From: Candidatus Methanophagales archaeon ANME-1-THS
Lineage (GTDB): Archaea > Halobacteriota > Syntropharchaeia > Alkanophagales > Methanospirareceae
Assembly (NCBI GenBank): GCA_004212135.1
Contig: RXIE01000165.1
Coordinates: forward strand, 1-28,781
Direction of reading: 5' to 3'
Length of the DNA stretch: 28,781 nucleotides
How positions within the stretch are numbered: the first letter of the stretch is position 1; every line of letters begins with the position of its first letter. Of the stretch, positions 1-7,686 are shown one piece after another. The position numbers and the translations under genes are program-made. The notes beneath the pieces were generated by a model. It was not told where the DNA came from. It ran no database searches and saw nothing but the letters and a program-made list of their open reading frames with translations.

Positions 1-23
1 TTCTGCAATCTCTTCATAATCAT
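1..23 (-). CDS. Possible 5' end of a divergent gene (partial)
   Basis: Reading leftward, an ATG at 23-21 begins an open frame that leaves the window after seven codons (MIMKRLQ); a second ATG lies two codons in. A strong purine-rich ribosome binding site (GGAAGAGGAG) lies at 39-30, six to seven bases before the ATG, and a TATA-like TTATTTAT lies further upstream at about 77-69 on this strand. The site and promoter are the only reasons to call it, since too little protein is visible for any product. Confidence 0.35.
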
Positions 24-68
24 TAGATACTCCTCTTCCATTTCCCAATTTTGGAGAAGAAGCAGCCC

Positions 69-77
69 CTATAAATA
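69..77 (-). promoter_or_regulatory. TATA-like box for the partial leftward gene
   Basis: On the minus strand the sequence reads TTATTTATAG, an archaeal TATA-like element about 25-30 bases before a plausible transcription start upstream of the GGAAGAGGAG site at 39-30. No BRE was resolved. Confidence 0.3.
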
Positions 78-103
78 ACTTTCGAATTGGGAACTAGAAA
101 AAA

Positions 104-112
104 CTTTAAAAA
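104..112 (+). promoter_or_regulatory. TATA-like box for the Pro/Thr-rich protein gene
   Basis: The A/T-rich CTTTAAAAAC lies about 25 bases before the ATG at 134. That spacing would place transcription start at or next to the start codon, so the message may be leaderless. No Shine-Dalgarno-like sequence is seen before the ATG. Confidence 0.35.
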
Positions 113-133
113 CCTGAATAGATACCCGTAGCG

Positions 134-712
134 ATGTTTTCAGGATGCATTGAGGAAAAAGGAGCACAAGCAACTTATCCGACACCAGCACCTACACCCA
201 CGCCAACTTCCACACCTTCACCAACACCGACACCCACCACTATATCGACACCGATGCCAACACCCACTGCGACTTATGAAGTATATTATGAAGTATATTA
301 TGCGCAGCCAATGACAACCACGCCAACGCCTACGCCAACTTGGAAACCAACTCCGACGCCAACCCCAACACCGACGCCAACCCCAACTCGGGATTGGAAT
401 TACGTAAGATCATTTCGCAAAAGCGGGGATATCAGCCAAGATCTCAGCAAATATACAGATTCATTTACTATAAAAGGAGAAAAATGGCGAGTGGACTATT
501 CTATAAAGGGCAGTAGGGAAACCGGAGAGATCACCGTGCTCGTATATCCCAAAGGTGAGACGTTTTACATTGACAGCTTCTCCTGTCCTGTTAGCGTTTG
601 TGGTCGTCAGGAAAATACAAGATATATTTACGAAGGAAGCGGTGAATACTACTTTTATGTAATTGCAGAAGATATCACAAAGTGGGTCCTCTCGGTGTAC
701 GATTATTATTAA
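134..712 (+). CDS. Pro/Thr-rich lipoprotein-like surface protein, signal peptide apparently lost
   Basis: This 192-residue protein starts MFSGCIEEKG, which looks like the lipobox end and mature start of an archaeal lipoprotein (SGC) without the hydrophobic stretch normally before it. An in-frame TAG at 119-121 leaves no room for a longer start. Residues ~15-85 are a low-complexity linker of repeated PT/TPTP units interrupted by a duplicated tyrosine-rich motif (YEVYYEVYYA). Residues ~87-192 form a compact beta-rich domain with two cysteines, ending in YFYVIAEDITKWVLSVYDYY, typical of a small extracellular domain. I do not recognise a named family. It may be a decayed surface protein, or a start exists that I cannot see. 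Confidence 0.6.
   Translation: MFSGCIEEKGAQATYPTPAPTPTPTSTPSPTPTPTTISTPMPTPTATYEVYYEVYYAQPMTTTPTPTPTWKPTPTPTPTPTPTPTRDWNYVRSFRKSGDISQDLSKYTDSFTIKGEKWRVDYSIKGSRETGEITVLVYPKGETFYIDSFSCPVSVCGRQENTRYIYEGSGEYYFYVIAEDITKWVLSVYDYY
182..390 (+). repeat. Low-complexity (ACN CCN)n Thr-Pro coding repeat
   Basis: The DNA is an imperfect six-base repeat of ccaacx / ccgacx units encoding Thr-Pro, broken around 278-303 by a duplicated block (tatgaagtatat twice). Such repeats encode extended, often glycosylated, spacers in surface proteins and can change length by slippage. A longer TP-type spacer also precedes the C-terminal anchor of the surface protein encoded at 22154-24409. Confidence 0.7.
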
Positions 713-727
713 TCAATTATTTCTTTT

Positions 728-1042
728 TTAATGATGTAGATGGTGTAAATGATGGTTTGAGATTGTTGTAGGGGGGCATTGATCCGCAATCCTAAGTAAC
801 TCATTAACTACTTTCGCATACCATAGATCCGCCTGTTGTGTTTTTGCTAAGTAGTGCATGGAACCAACCGTACTTGGTGCTCTTCCTTGTATATAATCAC
901 CAATCGACTCAGGGACACCATTAGCTATCAAAAAATTGTAGTGCCACGTTCGGATATACTTCCCAGGCAGTCCTCCTCTTACGATATACTGCCTCGCATT
1001 TGCTTCGTCTAATTCTATCTGGTTTATTTCACCAGTAAAATT
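728..1042 (-). pseudogene. C-terminal remnant of an archaeal tyrosine recombinase (integrase)
   Basis: Read leftward from just after an in-frame TAA (1045-1043), about 104 codons are open. They include KYIRTWHYNFLIANGVPESI, then IQGRAPSTVGSMHYLAKTQQ, then a WYAKVVNELL segment. This matches the last third of archaeal phage-type integrases, where the basic RTWHYNFL segment and the HY tyrosine near the end belong to the catalytic domain. No start, N-terminal domain or first catalytic arginine region is present, and the frame is closed upstream, so it is a fragment. A second copy lies at 1793-1905 in the same orientation. The frame ends in a histidine-rich tail (HHLHHLHH) that may be read into unrelated sequence. 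Confidence 0.75.
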
Positions 1043-1050
1043 TTAAATAC
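1041..1050 (+). promoter_or_regulatory. TATA-like box for the PIN toxin module
   Basis: TTTTAAATAC lies about 26 bases before the ATG at 1073, suggesting a near-leaderless transcript. It sits exactly at the 5' edge of the integrase remnant on the other strand, so the module and the remnant abut. Confidence 0.4.
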
Positions 1051-1072
1051 GAAGAGAATAATCTGATGAAAT

Positions 1073-1258
1073 ATGAGTGAGGAAGAAAAACCCAAGAAAG
1101 TGGAACCCATCTACGAGAAAATCCTTCCCGGCGAGATACTAATTATCTCAAAGGAAGAAAAGTGTATAACATACGTCATAAATGAAAATGGAAAACCTGT
1201 GATCGGGAAAGTATGCTTACCTGAAGAAGAGACTGAAAAGGTAAGAATAACCCCATGA
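1073..1258 (+). CDS. Small antitoxin-like partner of the PIN protein
   Basis: The 61-residue product starts with a charged Glu/Lys stretch (MSEEEKPKKVEPIYEKILPG) and continues with a beta-rich core (EILIISKEEKCITYVINENG). It does not show a clear AbrB, RHH or other antitoxin fold by eye. Its role as antitoxin is inferred only from its size and position: its stop overlaps the start of the PIN gene in an ATGA, the classic coupling of toxin-antitoxin pairs. Two cysteines occur (residues ~31 and ~48). Several archaeal PIN genes are preceded by similar small beta-rich proteins, so it may also be a conserved partner of unknown role. Confidence 0.6.
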   Translation: MSEEEKPKKVEPIYEKILPGEILIISKEEKCITYVINENGKPVIGKVCLPEEETEKVRITP

Positions 1259-1686
1259 AGATTGGATACTTCTTGGATACAGGATTCCTAACACTAGCAC
1301 TTACTGAATCGTTGCCAGGAAGATGGATTAAGCCGTGGGAGGATATAAAAAAACACCGTATAAAGGGGTATGTTATTGAACCTGTAATTGCTGAAACTTT
1401 TTATCAACTGACGAAGAAAGGCATAGTTAAACAAAAGGCAATAGAAGATATTTTTAAAATGAAGTCTATTAAGTCTATGAATATAATATCAAATTTGGAG
1501 GATGACGATTCTTTTTTAGCTGGTACTTATCACAATAGATTTGAGAAACTTTCTTCGGTTGATTGCTATGTATTAGCTACCGCACGTAGATTAAAACTTA
1601 AAATATATACAACAGATGAACCTATGGCAAGAGCAGCAAGAGATATAGGTATTTCATGTGAATATTATGAGATTTTATTTAAATAA
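1255..1686 (+). CDS. PIN-domain ribonuclease, VapC-like toxin
   Basis: The 143-residue protein has the acidic pattern of PIN nucleases: an early Asp in the YFLDTGFL strand (~residue 8), a Glu in EPVIAETFYQL (~47), an Asp in SSVDCYVLATARRL (~103) and a last Asp in IYTTDEPMARAA (~122). PIN toxins of this kind use these to bind Mg2+ or Mn2+ and cut RNA, often tRNA or rRNA. The length is usual for VapC. The gene is coupled to the preceding small gene by an ATGA overlap. It lies between two integrase remnants, which suggests it arrived with or survived from a mobile element. The target RNA cannot be predicted. Confidence 0.8.
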   Translation: MKIGYFLDTGFLTLALTESLPGRWIKPWEDIKKHRIKGYVIEPVIAETFYQLTKKGIVKQKAIEDIFKMKSIKSMNIISNLEDDDSFLAGTYHNRFEKLSSVDCYVLATARRLKLKIYTTDEPMARAARDIGISCEYYEILFK

Positions 1687-1742
1687 GATGAATGTATTTA
1701 TATAGGTTAGGGGGTAATGATAAACATCGTACCCTCAAAAAT

Positions 1743-1782
1743 ATCATGCAAAAATGTGCAAAAACATGTAAAATTATGCAAG
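1743..1782 (+). repeat. Four 10-base direct repeats with phased A-tracts
   Basis: Four consecutive 10-mers read atcATGCAAA, aatGTGCAAA, aacATGTAAA and attATGCAAG, so a core close to ATGCAAA recurs exactly once per helical turn. Phased A-tracts of this sort bend DNA and can be iteron-like protein binding sites. The array lies just downstream of the PIN gene and just before the second integrase remnant. Alternatively the stretch is a decayed coding fragment (it can be read MQKCAKTCKIMQ). Confidence 0.5.
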
Positions 1783-1792
1783 TTTTGTGAGG

Positions 1793-1905
1793 TCATTGGT
1801 CATATATAACTTTTGTGAGCTGCTCCATCACCTTCCCATACCATTCATTTGCTTGTTTCACTTTGGCTAAGTAGTGCAATGAACCAACCGTGCACGGTGC
1901 TTTTC
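1793..1905 (-). pseudogene. Second, more decayed integrase C-terminal remnant
   Basis: Read leftward this stretch gives KAPCTVGSLHYLAKVKQANE followed by WYGKVMEQLTK, which aligns with APSTVGSMHYLAKTQQADLW and WYAKVVNELL of the remnant at 728-1042. At DNA level the shared core reads CTAAGTAGTGCA, one to two changed bases, then GAACCAACCG (847-880 versus 1867-1900). A stop codon lies just upstream of the aligned part and another soon after it, so it is not a gene. It differs enough from the first copy to be another integrase or an older duplicate. Confidence 0.7.
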
Positions 1906-1939
1906 AAGCTTCAACTTCTTCCCGTAATGTCTGAAGTTG

Positions 1940-4900
1940 TTAACCCTCTTTCTTCCTAAGACCTAACAATTCATGGTACTCCTGGAGCGATTTCACCTCA
2001 GCCTGGCCGCATTTCACCGTCTCGATGCCCGCAACCGTTGCGAGTGCCGCAGCCGTCGTCGTAATATACGGAATCTTGTACTGGATCGCAGCCTGGCGGA
2101 GGTGAAATCGCGCCAGCTTACCTTTCCAGCCGAACGGGGTGTTGATGATCAACTGGATCTGACCATTACGGATCTCATCCGTGATATTGGGGCGTCCTTC
2201 ATGCAGCTTTAATGCCAGATCCGCTTTCACGCCATGAGCATCCAGAAACGCCCTCGTCCCTCTGGTTGCGTGTATCGTGAACCCCAGCTTATTGAGCCGC
2301 GTGGCGACTTCAAGAATCTCATCTTTATCTTTATCCGCAACCGATAGCAGGACCGTGCCTTCGGTGGGCAATCTCATGCCCGCGGCCTCTTCGGCCTTGT
2401 AAAACGCCAGCCCGAAGGAGGGCGCGATACCGAGCACTTCGCCCGTGCTCTTCATCTCAGGTCCGAGCACCGGGTCAACGTCCGGGAACTTATCAAATGG
2501 AAAGACCGCTTCCTTGACACCAAAATACGGTATTGGGCGCTTGCTCCAGTTCAGATCGAGCAGCTCCCGTAACTTCTTGCCCAGCATCACCTTCGTCGCT
2601 ACTTTGGCGATCGGGACGCCCGTCACCTTGCTTACTAACGGAACGGTTCGTGAGGCGCGGGGATTCGCTTCCAATATGTACACCTTACCGTTTGCAATTG
2701 CGTATTGGATATTCATCAGTCCAACGACCTTGAACGCATCGGCAATCCGTTTGGTGTACTCCTCTATCTTTCTGAGGTGCTCCTCTGAGATCGTACGCGG
2801 GGGAATCACACACGCACTATCGCCTGAGTGGATCCCGGCAAGCTCGATGTGTTCCATGACCGCACCGATATACACGTCCTCACCATCCGCAATGGCATCC
2901 ACTTCGGTCTCGATCGCGTGCTCCAGGAATTTATCAATTAACATGGGATATTCCGGGCTCACTTCGACCGCTGCTTGTGCGTAGTCCAGGAGCATCTGTT
3001 CGTTATATACCGTTTCCATGCCCCGTCCGCCCAGTACGAACGAAGGTCGCACCATTAAGGGAAACCCTATCTTTCTGCCGGCCTCCAGCGCTTCCTCGAC
3101 CGACCGCGCGATCCCGCCTTCGGGCTGCGGGATATCAAGCTTTGTCATCATCTCCCTGAACAGCTCTCGATCCTCTGCTAAATGGATGCTAGCCGGGCTG
3201 GTACCCAGGATCTTCACGCCCGATTCATGGAGTTCCCGTGCGATATTCAGCGGCGTCTGGCCGCCAAACTGCACGATCACACCCTCCGGGTTCTCCTTTT
3301 CATAAATATTGACCACGTCTTCGACGGTGAGCGGTTCGAAATACAGTTTGTCCAGGTGGTCATAATCGGTGGAGACGGTCTCGGGATTGCAATTGATCAT
3401 TACCGACTCGATTCCTTCTTCGCGGAGTGCGAATGCAGCATGCACACAGGTATAATCAAACTCGATCCCCTGCCCGATGCGGTTCGGTCCGCCGCCCAGG
3501 ATCAGTATCTTACGCCTGGGCGAGACTGCCACGGAATCTTCAGCATTATACGTGGAATAGTAGTAGGCGGCATCCGCACCACTGACCGGCACAGCGTTAT
3601 ACGCAACTCTCTTCTTCGCATCGAGTCGCTGTCTGCGTATCAGCTTCTCGGTCTTGCCGAGCAGTTGTGCGAGATATCTGTCTGAGAACCCGTCCTCTTT
3701 TGCCTTTATCAGCAGCTCATCGGGCAGCTCCTTGCCATAAAAGCTCTTGAGCTCCTCTTCGAACTCGACGAGCTCGCGCATCTGCTGGATGAACCATCGC
3801 CCGATTTTGGTCTTCTGGTACAGTTCCTCAACCGACATCCCCTTGCGCAGCGCTTCATACATCAGGAAGATGCGTTCACTCGAGGGATAGACCAATCGTG
3901 CCTTGAGCTCTTGAAGAGAGAGCTTTGCAAAGTTCTTCGCACCCCCAACGCCGTATCGTTTGATCTCAAGCGACCGGATCGCTTTTTGAAATGCCTCTTT
4001 GAAATGGTTGCCAATGCTCATGACCTCGCCCACCGCCTTCATCTGCGTGCCGAGTATATCCTGGGTCTGGGGGAACTTCTCAAATGCCCAGCGCGCGAAT
4101 TTGACCACGACGTAATCGCCGCCCGGTGTATACCTATCGAGCGTTCCGCCCTTCCAGTAAGGGATCTCATCGAGCGTGATACCAACCGCGAGTTTGGCGG
4201 ATATCCGTGCGATAGGAAACCCCGTCGCTTTTGACGCTAATGCTGACGAGCGCGAGGTACGCGGATTGATCTCAATAACCACGACCCGGTCATCTTCGAG
4301 ATTATGCGCAAATTGGATGTTCGTTCCACCAATCACACCGATTGCATCCACGATCCGGTACGAGAGTTCCTGCAACTTCTGCTGCAGGTCGTCGGGTATC
4401 GTTAGCATCGGTGCCACGCAGAAACTATCACCGGTATGCACGCCCATCGGGTCTACATTTTCAATGAAACAAACCGTGATCATGTTGCCCTTCTTATCCC
4501 TGATCACCTCGAGTTCAAGCTCTTCCCAGCCTATAACCGCTTCTTCGATGAGCACTTGACCAATGAGGCTCGCCGCAATGCCGCGGGCCGCAATTGTCCT
4601 CAACTCCTCAATGTTATACGCAATCCCCCCGCCCGTGCCGCCCAGGGTATATGCCGGTCTTATGACCACCGGGTAGCCCAATTCCTGTGCGATTCTCTCC
4701 GCCTCCTCGACTGAATACGCAGGAGCACTAGTGGGCATGGGGATACCCAGTTGGTTCATAGTCTCTTTAAAGATAATGCGATCTTCGCCTCGCGCAATTG
4801 CATCCGCCTCCACGCCGATTATCTTAACCCCATAGGCATCCAGTATCCCTCGTTTACTGAGCTCCGAGGAGAGATTGAGCCCCGTCTGACCGCCGAGGTT

Positions 4901-5164
4901 AGGCAGTAACGCATCCGGTCTCTCCTTCGCGATTATCCTCGCCATGTTCTCCACGGTCAGCGGTTCAATATACGTCCGGTCAGCCATCTCGGGATCAGTC
5001 ATAATAGTCGCGGGATTTGAATTCACCAGGATGGCGGTATAACCTTCCTCTTTGAGCGCCTTACAGGCCTGCGTGCCTGAGTAATCAAATTCACAGGCCT
5101 GGCCGATTACGATCGGGCCTGACCCGATTACCATTACCTTCCGGATATCCTCTCTTTTGGGCAC
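1940..5164 (-). CDS. carB: Carbamoyl-phosphate synthase large subunit
   Basis: This 1074-residue protein makes carbamoyl phosphate from bicarbonate, ammonia (channelled from CarA) and two ATP, feeding pyrimidine and arginine synthesis. Two homologous ATP-grasp halves are visible: the first has GPIVIGQACEFDYSGTQA (~15-32) and EINPRTSRSSALASKATG (~300), the second GGGPNRIGQGIEFDYTCVHA (~560) and EANPRASRTVPLVSKVTG (~840). A C-terminal MGS-like allosteric domain (~930-1060) follows. The length is that of a normal unsplit CarB; some archaea have it as two genes. The start is a GTG (GTG CCC AAA). It follows purL by about 80 bases on the same strand, so the two nucleotide-synthesis genes may be co-transcribed. 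carA is not in the window. Confidence 0.97.
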   Translation of the reverse strand: MPKREDIRKVMVIGSGPIVIGQACEFDYSGTQACKALKEEGYTAILVNSNPATIMTDPEMADRTYIEPLTVENMARIIAKERPDALLPNLGGQTGLNLSSELSKRGILDAYGVKIIGVEADAIARGEDRIIFKETMNQLGIPMPTSAPAYSVEEAERIAQELGYPVVIRPAYTLGGTGGGIAYNIEELRTIAARGIAASLIGQVLIEEAVIGWEELELEVIRDKKGNMITVCFIENVDPMGVHTGDSFCVAPMLTIPDDLQQKLQELSYRIVDAIGVIGGTNIQFAHNLEDDRVVVIEINPRTSRSSALASKATGFPIARISAKLAVGITLDEIPYWKGGTLDRYTPGGDYVVVKFARWAFEKFPQTQDILGTQMKAVGEVMSIGNHFKEAFQKAIRSLEIKRYGVGGAKNFAKLSLQELKARLVYPSSERIFLMYEALRKGMSVEELYQKTKIGRWFIQQMRELVEFEEELKSFYGKELPDELLIKAKEDGFSDRYLAQLLGKTEKLIRRQRLDAKKRVAYNAVPVSGADAAYYYSTYNAEDSVAVSPRRKILILGGGPNRIGQGIEFDYTCVHAAFALREEGIESVMINCNPETVSTDYDHLDKLYFEPLTVEDVVNIYEKENPEGVIVQFGGQTPLNIARELHESGVKILGTSPASIHLAEDRELFREMMTKLDIPQPEGGIARSVEEALEAGRKIGFPLMVRPSFVLGGRGMETVYNEQMLLDYAQAAVEVSPEYPMLIDKFLEHAIETEVDAIADGEDVYIGAVMEHIELAGIHSGDSACVIPPRTISEEHLRKIEEYTKRIADAFKVVGLMNIQYAIANGKVYILEANPRASRTVPLVSKVTGVPIAKVATKVMLGKKLRELLDLNWSKRPIPYFGVKEAVFPFDKFPDVDPVLGPEMKSTGEVLGIAPSFGLAFYKAEEAAGMRLPTEGTVLLSVADKDKDEILEVATRLNKLGFTIHATRGTRAFLDAHGVKADLALKLHEGRPNITDEIRNGQIQLIINTPFGWKGKLARFHLRQAAIQYKIPYITTTAAALATVAGIETVKCGQAEVKSLQEYHELLGLRKKEG

Positions 5165-5243
5165 GTCTTCTTATTCTCAAAAGCCGCCCCTCATAAAAAA
5201 TCAATCGGATACCCGGATACCGGGGATAGAAATAGTTTGCCAA

Positions 5244-7559
5244 TCAGCCAAGTTTACCGGTCCACGCAGCTCTCACATCTGCTAATGAAAGATCAACCAG
5301 CTTTTTGGCACCATTATTGATCATGACGCTCTTCCCATTTATCGTCTCGCCAATTTTTGTTATACAAACTCCCCGCGTCTCCATCAACTTTTCAAATGTG
5401 CTCTTTTCATCACGCCATACTTCCACCATCCATCTCGTGTTCGATTCTGAAAATAACGTATAATCGCTCCTCATATGTGGATTAACGCGTGCGATGTCCA
5501 GTGTAGCGCCGATATCACCACCGAGCACCATTTCGCATACTGCAACCGCGAGACCGCCCTCTGCAAGATCATGACAACTTGCTATGAATCCCGCTTTCAT
5601 CGCCTCTCGTAATGCGTCCATACTTCTTTTCAGGATCTCAGGGTCCGTTCGCGGCACTGGTCCGCCTGAGTGGAGCCGCAGCCGGAAATACTCACTGCCA
5701 CCTAACTCCTCCTTCGTTTCACCCACCAGGTACAGGGGATTTCCAGCCTCTTTGAGATCCACCGTGATGCACTTCCTCACATCCTCGCAGAGCCCGATAC
5801 CAAGGATAGTGGGCGTCGGCGGGATCGAGGTTCTCAGCGCGGCGGATTCGTTATAAAAACTCACATTACCGCTTGCAAATGGTACCTTCAATGCGGATGC
5901 CATGTAGCCCAGACCTCGACAACATTCATAAAACTCGCCCATCCGCTCCGGTTTCTCTGGATTGCCAAAATTCAAGCAGTCGGCAAATGAATGCGGCACC
6001 GCACCGACCGCCGTTAAATTCCTGCATGCTTCATCAATCGCACTCGCAGCACCCCAGAACGGATTCAGCCTGCAAAAGGACGGGTTCACGTCTGCCGTAA
6101 TCGCAATACCCCGGTACGATTCTTCTAACGGCTTGATCACCGCGGCATCGCCATGCGTCTCTTTTCCTATTACCCCTTGCAGCGGCTTCAGTACTGTAGA
6201 AGCGCGCACTTCATGATCATACTGTCGTATCACGAATTCGCTGGAGGCGATATTCGGCGAGGCTAGTATCAGTTTCAAGGTTTCATTGTAGTCTCCGGGC
6301 TCTTCTAGTGCAATGAATGCTTCACTCTCCTTTCTCCTCAGCTCCCTCGGGCGCACGTACAGGGGGCATGAGAGAAGAAAACTGGTCTCCAGCTCGAATA
6401 CCTTCTCACCTTCATGGAAAATCTGTATCAGGGGCGGTTGATCTCCCGCTCCGCTCTGAGCTCTTCCTATCACGGTGGCATTGACATCCCATTTCTCGAA
6501 GATCTCCAGCAACTCGTCCACGTTATCCGGCTCGGCAGTGATCAAAAACCGTTCCTGTGATTCCGAGACCCAGATCTCCCATGAGCTGAGCCCCTCCTCC
6601 TTGAGCTTGACCCGCTCTAAATGGACCTCAGCACCGCATCCGCCTGCATGGCACATCTCACCCACCGCACAGGATAACCCACCGCCACCGAGGTCCTTCA
6701 TCCCGCTTATTAAGCGCTTCTCAGTCGCCTCGAGTATCGCATGCATGAGCGGTTCCTTGGTTATCGGATCACCCAATTGAACTGCGCTCCGGAATTCCTC
6801 CTCACCCGTTAGCTCTACGGACGCAAAGGTAACCCCATGTATGCCATCCCGGCCAGTCTTACCGCCGACGAGCACAAGCACTTCGCCCGCCAGCGCTCTG
6901 CTCCTTCGCAGGTCACTCTTCTTCATGATCCCCACACAGCCGACGTTCACCACGCAATTGCCCACATAGCCCTCATCGAAATAAATCATGCCTGCACACG
7001 TTGGAATGCCAATTCGATTCCCGTAGTCGCTTATGCCCGCAACCACGCCGCTAAACAAGAACCTCGGATGCTTCACCTCTACAGGAAGTGCTTCATAGGG
7101 ATAATCCAGCGGTCCGAAGAACAGCGGATCTATTAAGGCGACCGGCTGAGCCCCCATGCAGACCACATCCCGAATTATTCCGCCTATGCCGGTTGCAGCA
7201 CCGCCGTAGGGTTCTATCGCAGACGGATGGTTATGGCTCTCGAAGGCAAAGACATACGCATGCTCATCATCAAATTCCAGGACGCCCGCATCTTCTTTTA
7301 TCACTAATAGATTTTGCGGCGCTTCTATGCCAAAGATGAACTCCTGCAAGATCGCTTTCGAGCTCTTGTAACAGCAGTGCTCCGACCATTCCTGTGCTAT
7401 ACTCTGCAACTCCACATCCGTGGGTTCCCGGTGCTTCGCATTGAAATACGCTTGTATGCGGTGCATCTCCTCGATGCTGAGCGAAAGCCCCATACCATCA
7501 CTTATACGTTTCAATTCGCCATCGTTCGCGTCTGTTATCCGAACCTCAACCCGTCTCAT
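5244..7559 (-). CDS. purL: Phosphoribosylformylglycinamidine synthase, subunit PurL
   Basis: The 771-residue protein is the synthetase subunit of the fourth step of purine synthesis (FGAR plus glutamine-derived ammonia plus ATP to FGAM). It has the duplicated AIRS-type architecture of small PurL. The active-site loop SHNHPSAIEPYGGAATGIGG lies near residues 108-127, MKDLGGGGLSCAVGEMCHAG near 285-305, and SCHDLAEGGLAVAVCEM in the C-terminal half near 660. The length is slightly above the usual 720-760. PurL of this size works with separate PurQ and PurS, neither of which is in the window. The ATG start is supported by the downstream HREPTDVELQSIAQEWSEHC motif in its normal place. It is divergent from secF and 79 bases upstream of carB. 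Confidence 0.96.
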   Translation of the reverse strand: MRRVEVRITDANDGELKRISDGMGLSLSIEEMHRIQAYFNAKHREPTDVELQSIAQEWSEHCCYKSSKAILQEFIFGIEAPQNLLVIKEDAGVLEFDDEHAYVFAFESHNHPSAIEPYGGAATGIGGIIRDVVCMGAQPVALIDPLFFGPLDYPYEALPVEVKHPRFLFSGVVAGISDYGNRIGIPTCAGMIYFDEGYVGNCVVNVGCVGIMKKSDLRRSRALAGEVLVLVGGKTGRDGIHGVTFASVELTGEEEFRSAVQLGDPITKEPLMHAILEATEKRLISGMKDLGGGGLSCAVGEMCHAGGCGAEVHLERVKLKEEGLSSWEIWVSESQERFLITAEPDNVDELLEIFEKWDVNATVIGRAQSGAGDQPPLIQIFHEGEKVFELETSFLLSCPLYVRPRELRRKESEAFIALEEPGDYNETLKLILASPNIASSEFVIRQYDHEVRASTVLKPLQGVIGKETHGDAAVIKPLEESYRGIAITADVNPSFCRLNPFWGAASAIDEACRNLTAVGAVPHSFADCLNFGNPEKPERMGEFYECCRGLGYMASALKVPFASGNVSFYNESAALRTSIPPTPTILGIGLCEDVRKCITVDLKEAGNPLYLVGETKEELGGSEYFRLRLHSGGPVPRTDPEILKRSMDALREAMKAGFIASCHDLAEGGLAVAVCEMVLGGDIGATLDIARVNPHMRSDYTLFSESNTRWMVEVWRDEKSTFEKLMETRGVCITKIGETINGKSVMINNGAKKLVDLSLADVRAAWTGKLG

Positions 7560-7656
7560 CTACGTATCGTTTAAGAAGAGCCACGTACTCAAGAAATAAC
7601 TTTGGTGCATGAACTGAGAACCAACGCCTGGAGCGTGCAGCAGTTTGGACGAAAAG

Positions 7657-7665
7657 GTTTTATTG
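7657..7665 (+). promoter_or_regulatory. TATA-like box deciding the secF start
   Basis: GTTTTATTG is centred about 26 bases before the ATG at 7687, the spacing of an archaeal leaderless promoter. It supports that ATG over the in-frame TTG at 7645, which would lie upstream of the promoter. Confidence 0.45.
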
Positions 7666-7686
7666 TCTGAACATAAATGCTCTTGC

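Noticed and set aside
182..390. CRISPR array or noncoding satellite
   Set aside because: The repeats are short, have no spacers and keep a Thr-Pro reading frame throughout.
728..1905. SSV-type partitioned integrase with N- and C-terminal halves flanking an inserted element
   Set aside because: Both fragments are C-terminal; no N-terminal half is found, so a classic split-by-integration layout is not shown.
1973..4714. Several open frames on the plus strand opposite carB
   Set aside because: They are mirror frames of a strongly conserved gene, with no promoter, ribosome binding site or recognisable protein features.
7645..7686. TTG start giving SecF 14 extra residues
   Set aside because: The TATA-like element at 7657-7665 lies downstream of the TTG, and the ATG at 7687 has the right spacing.
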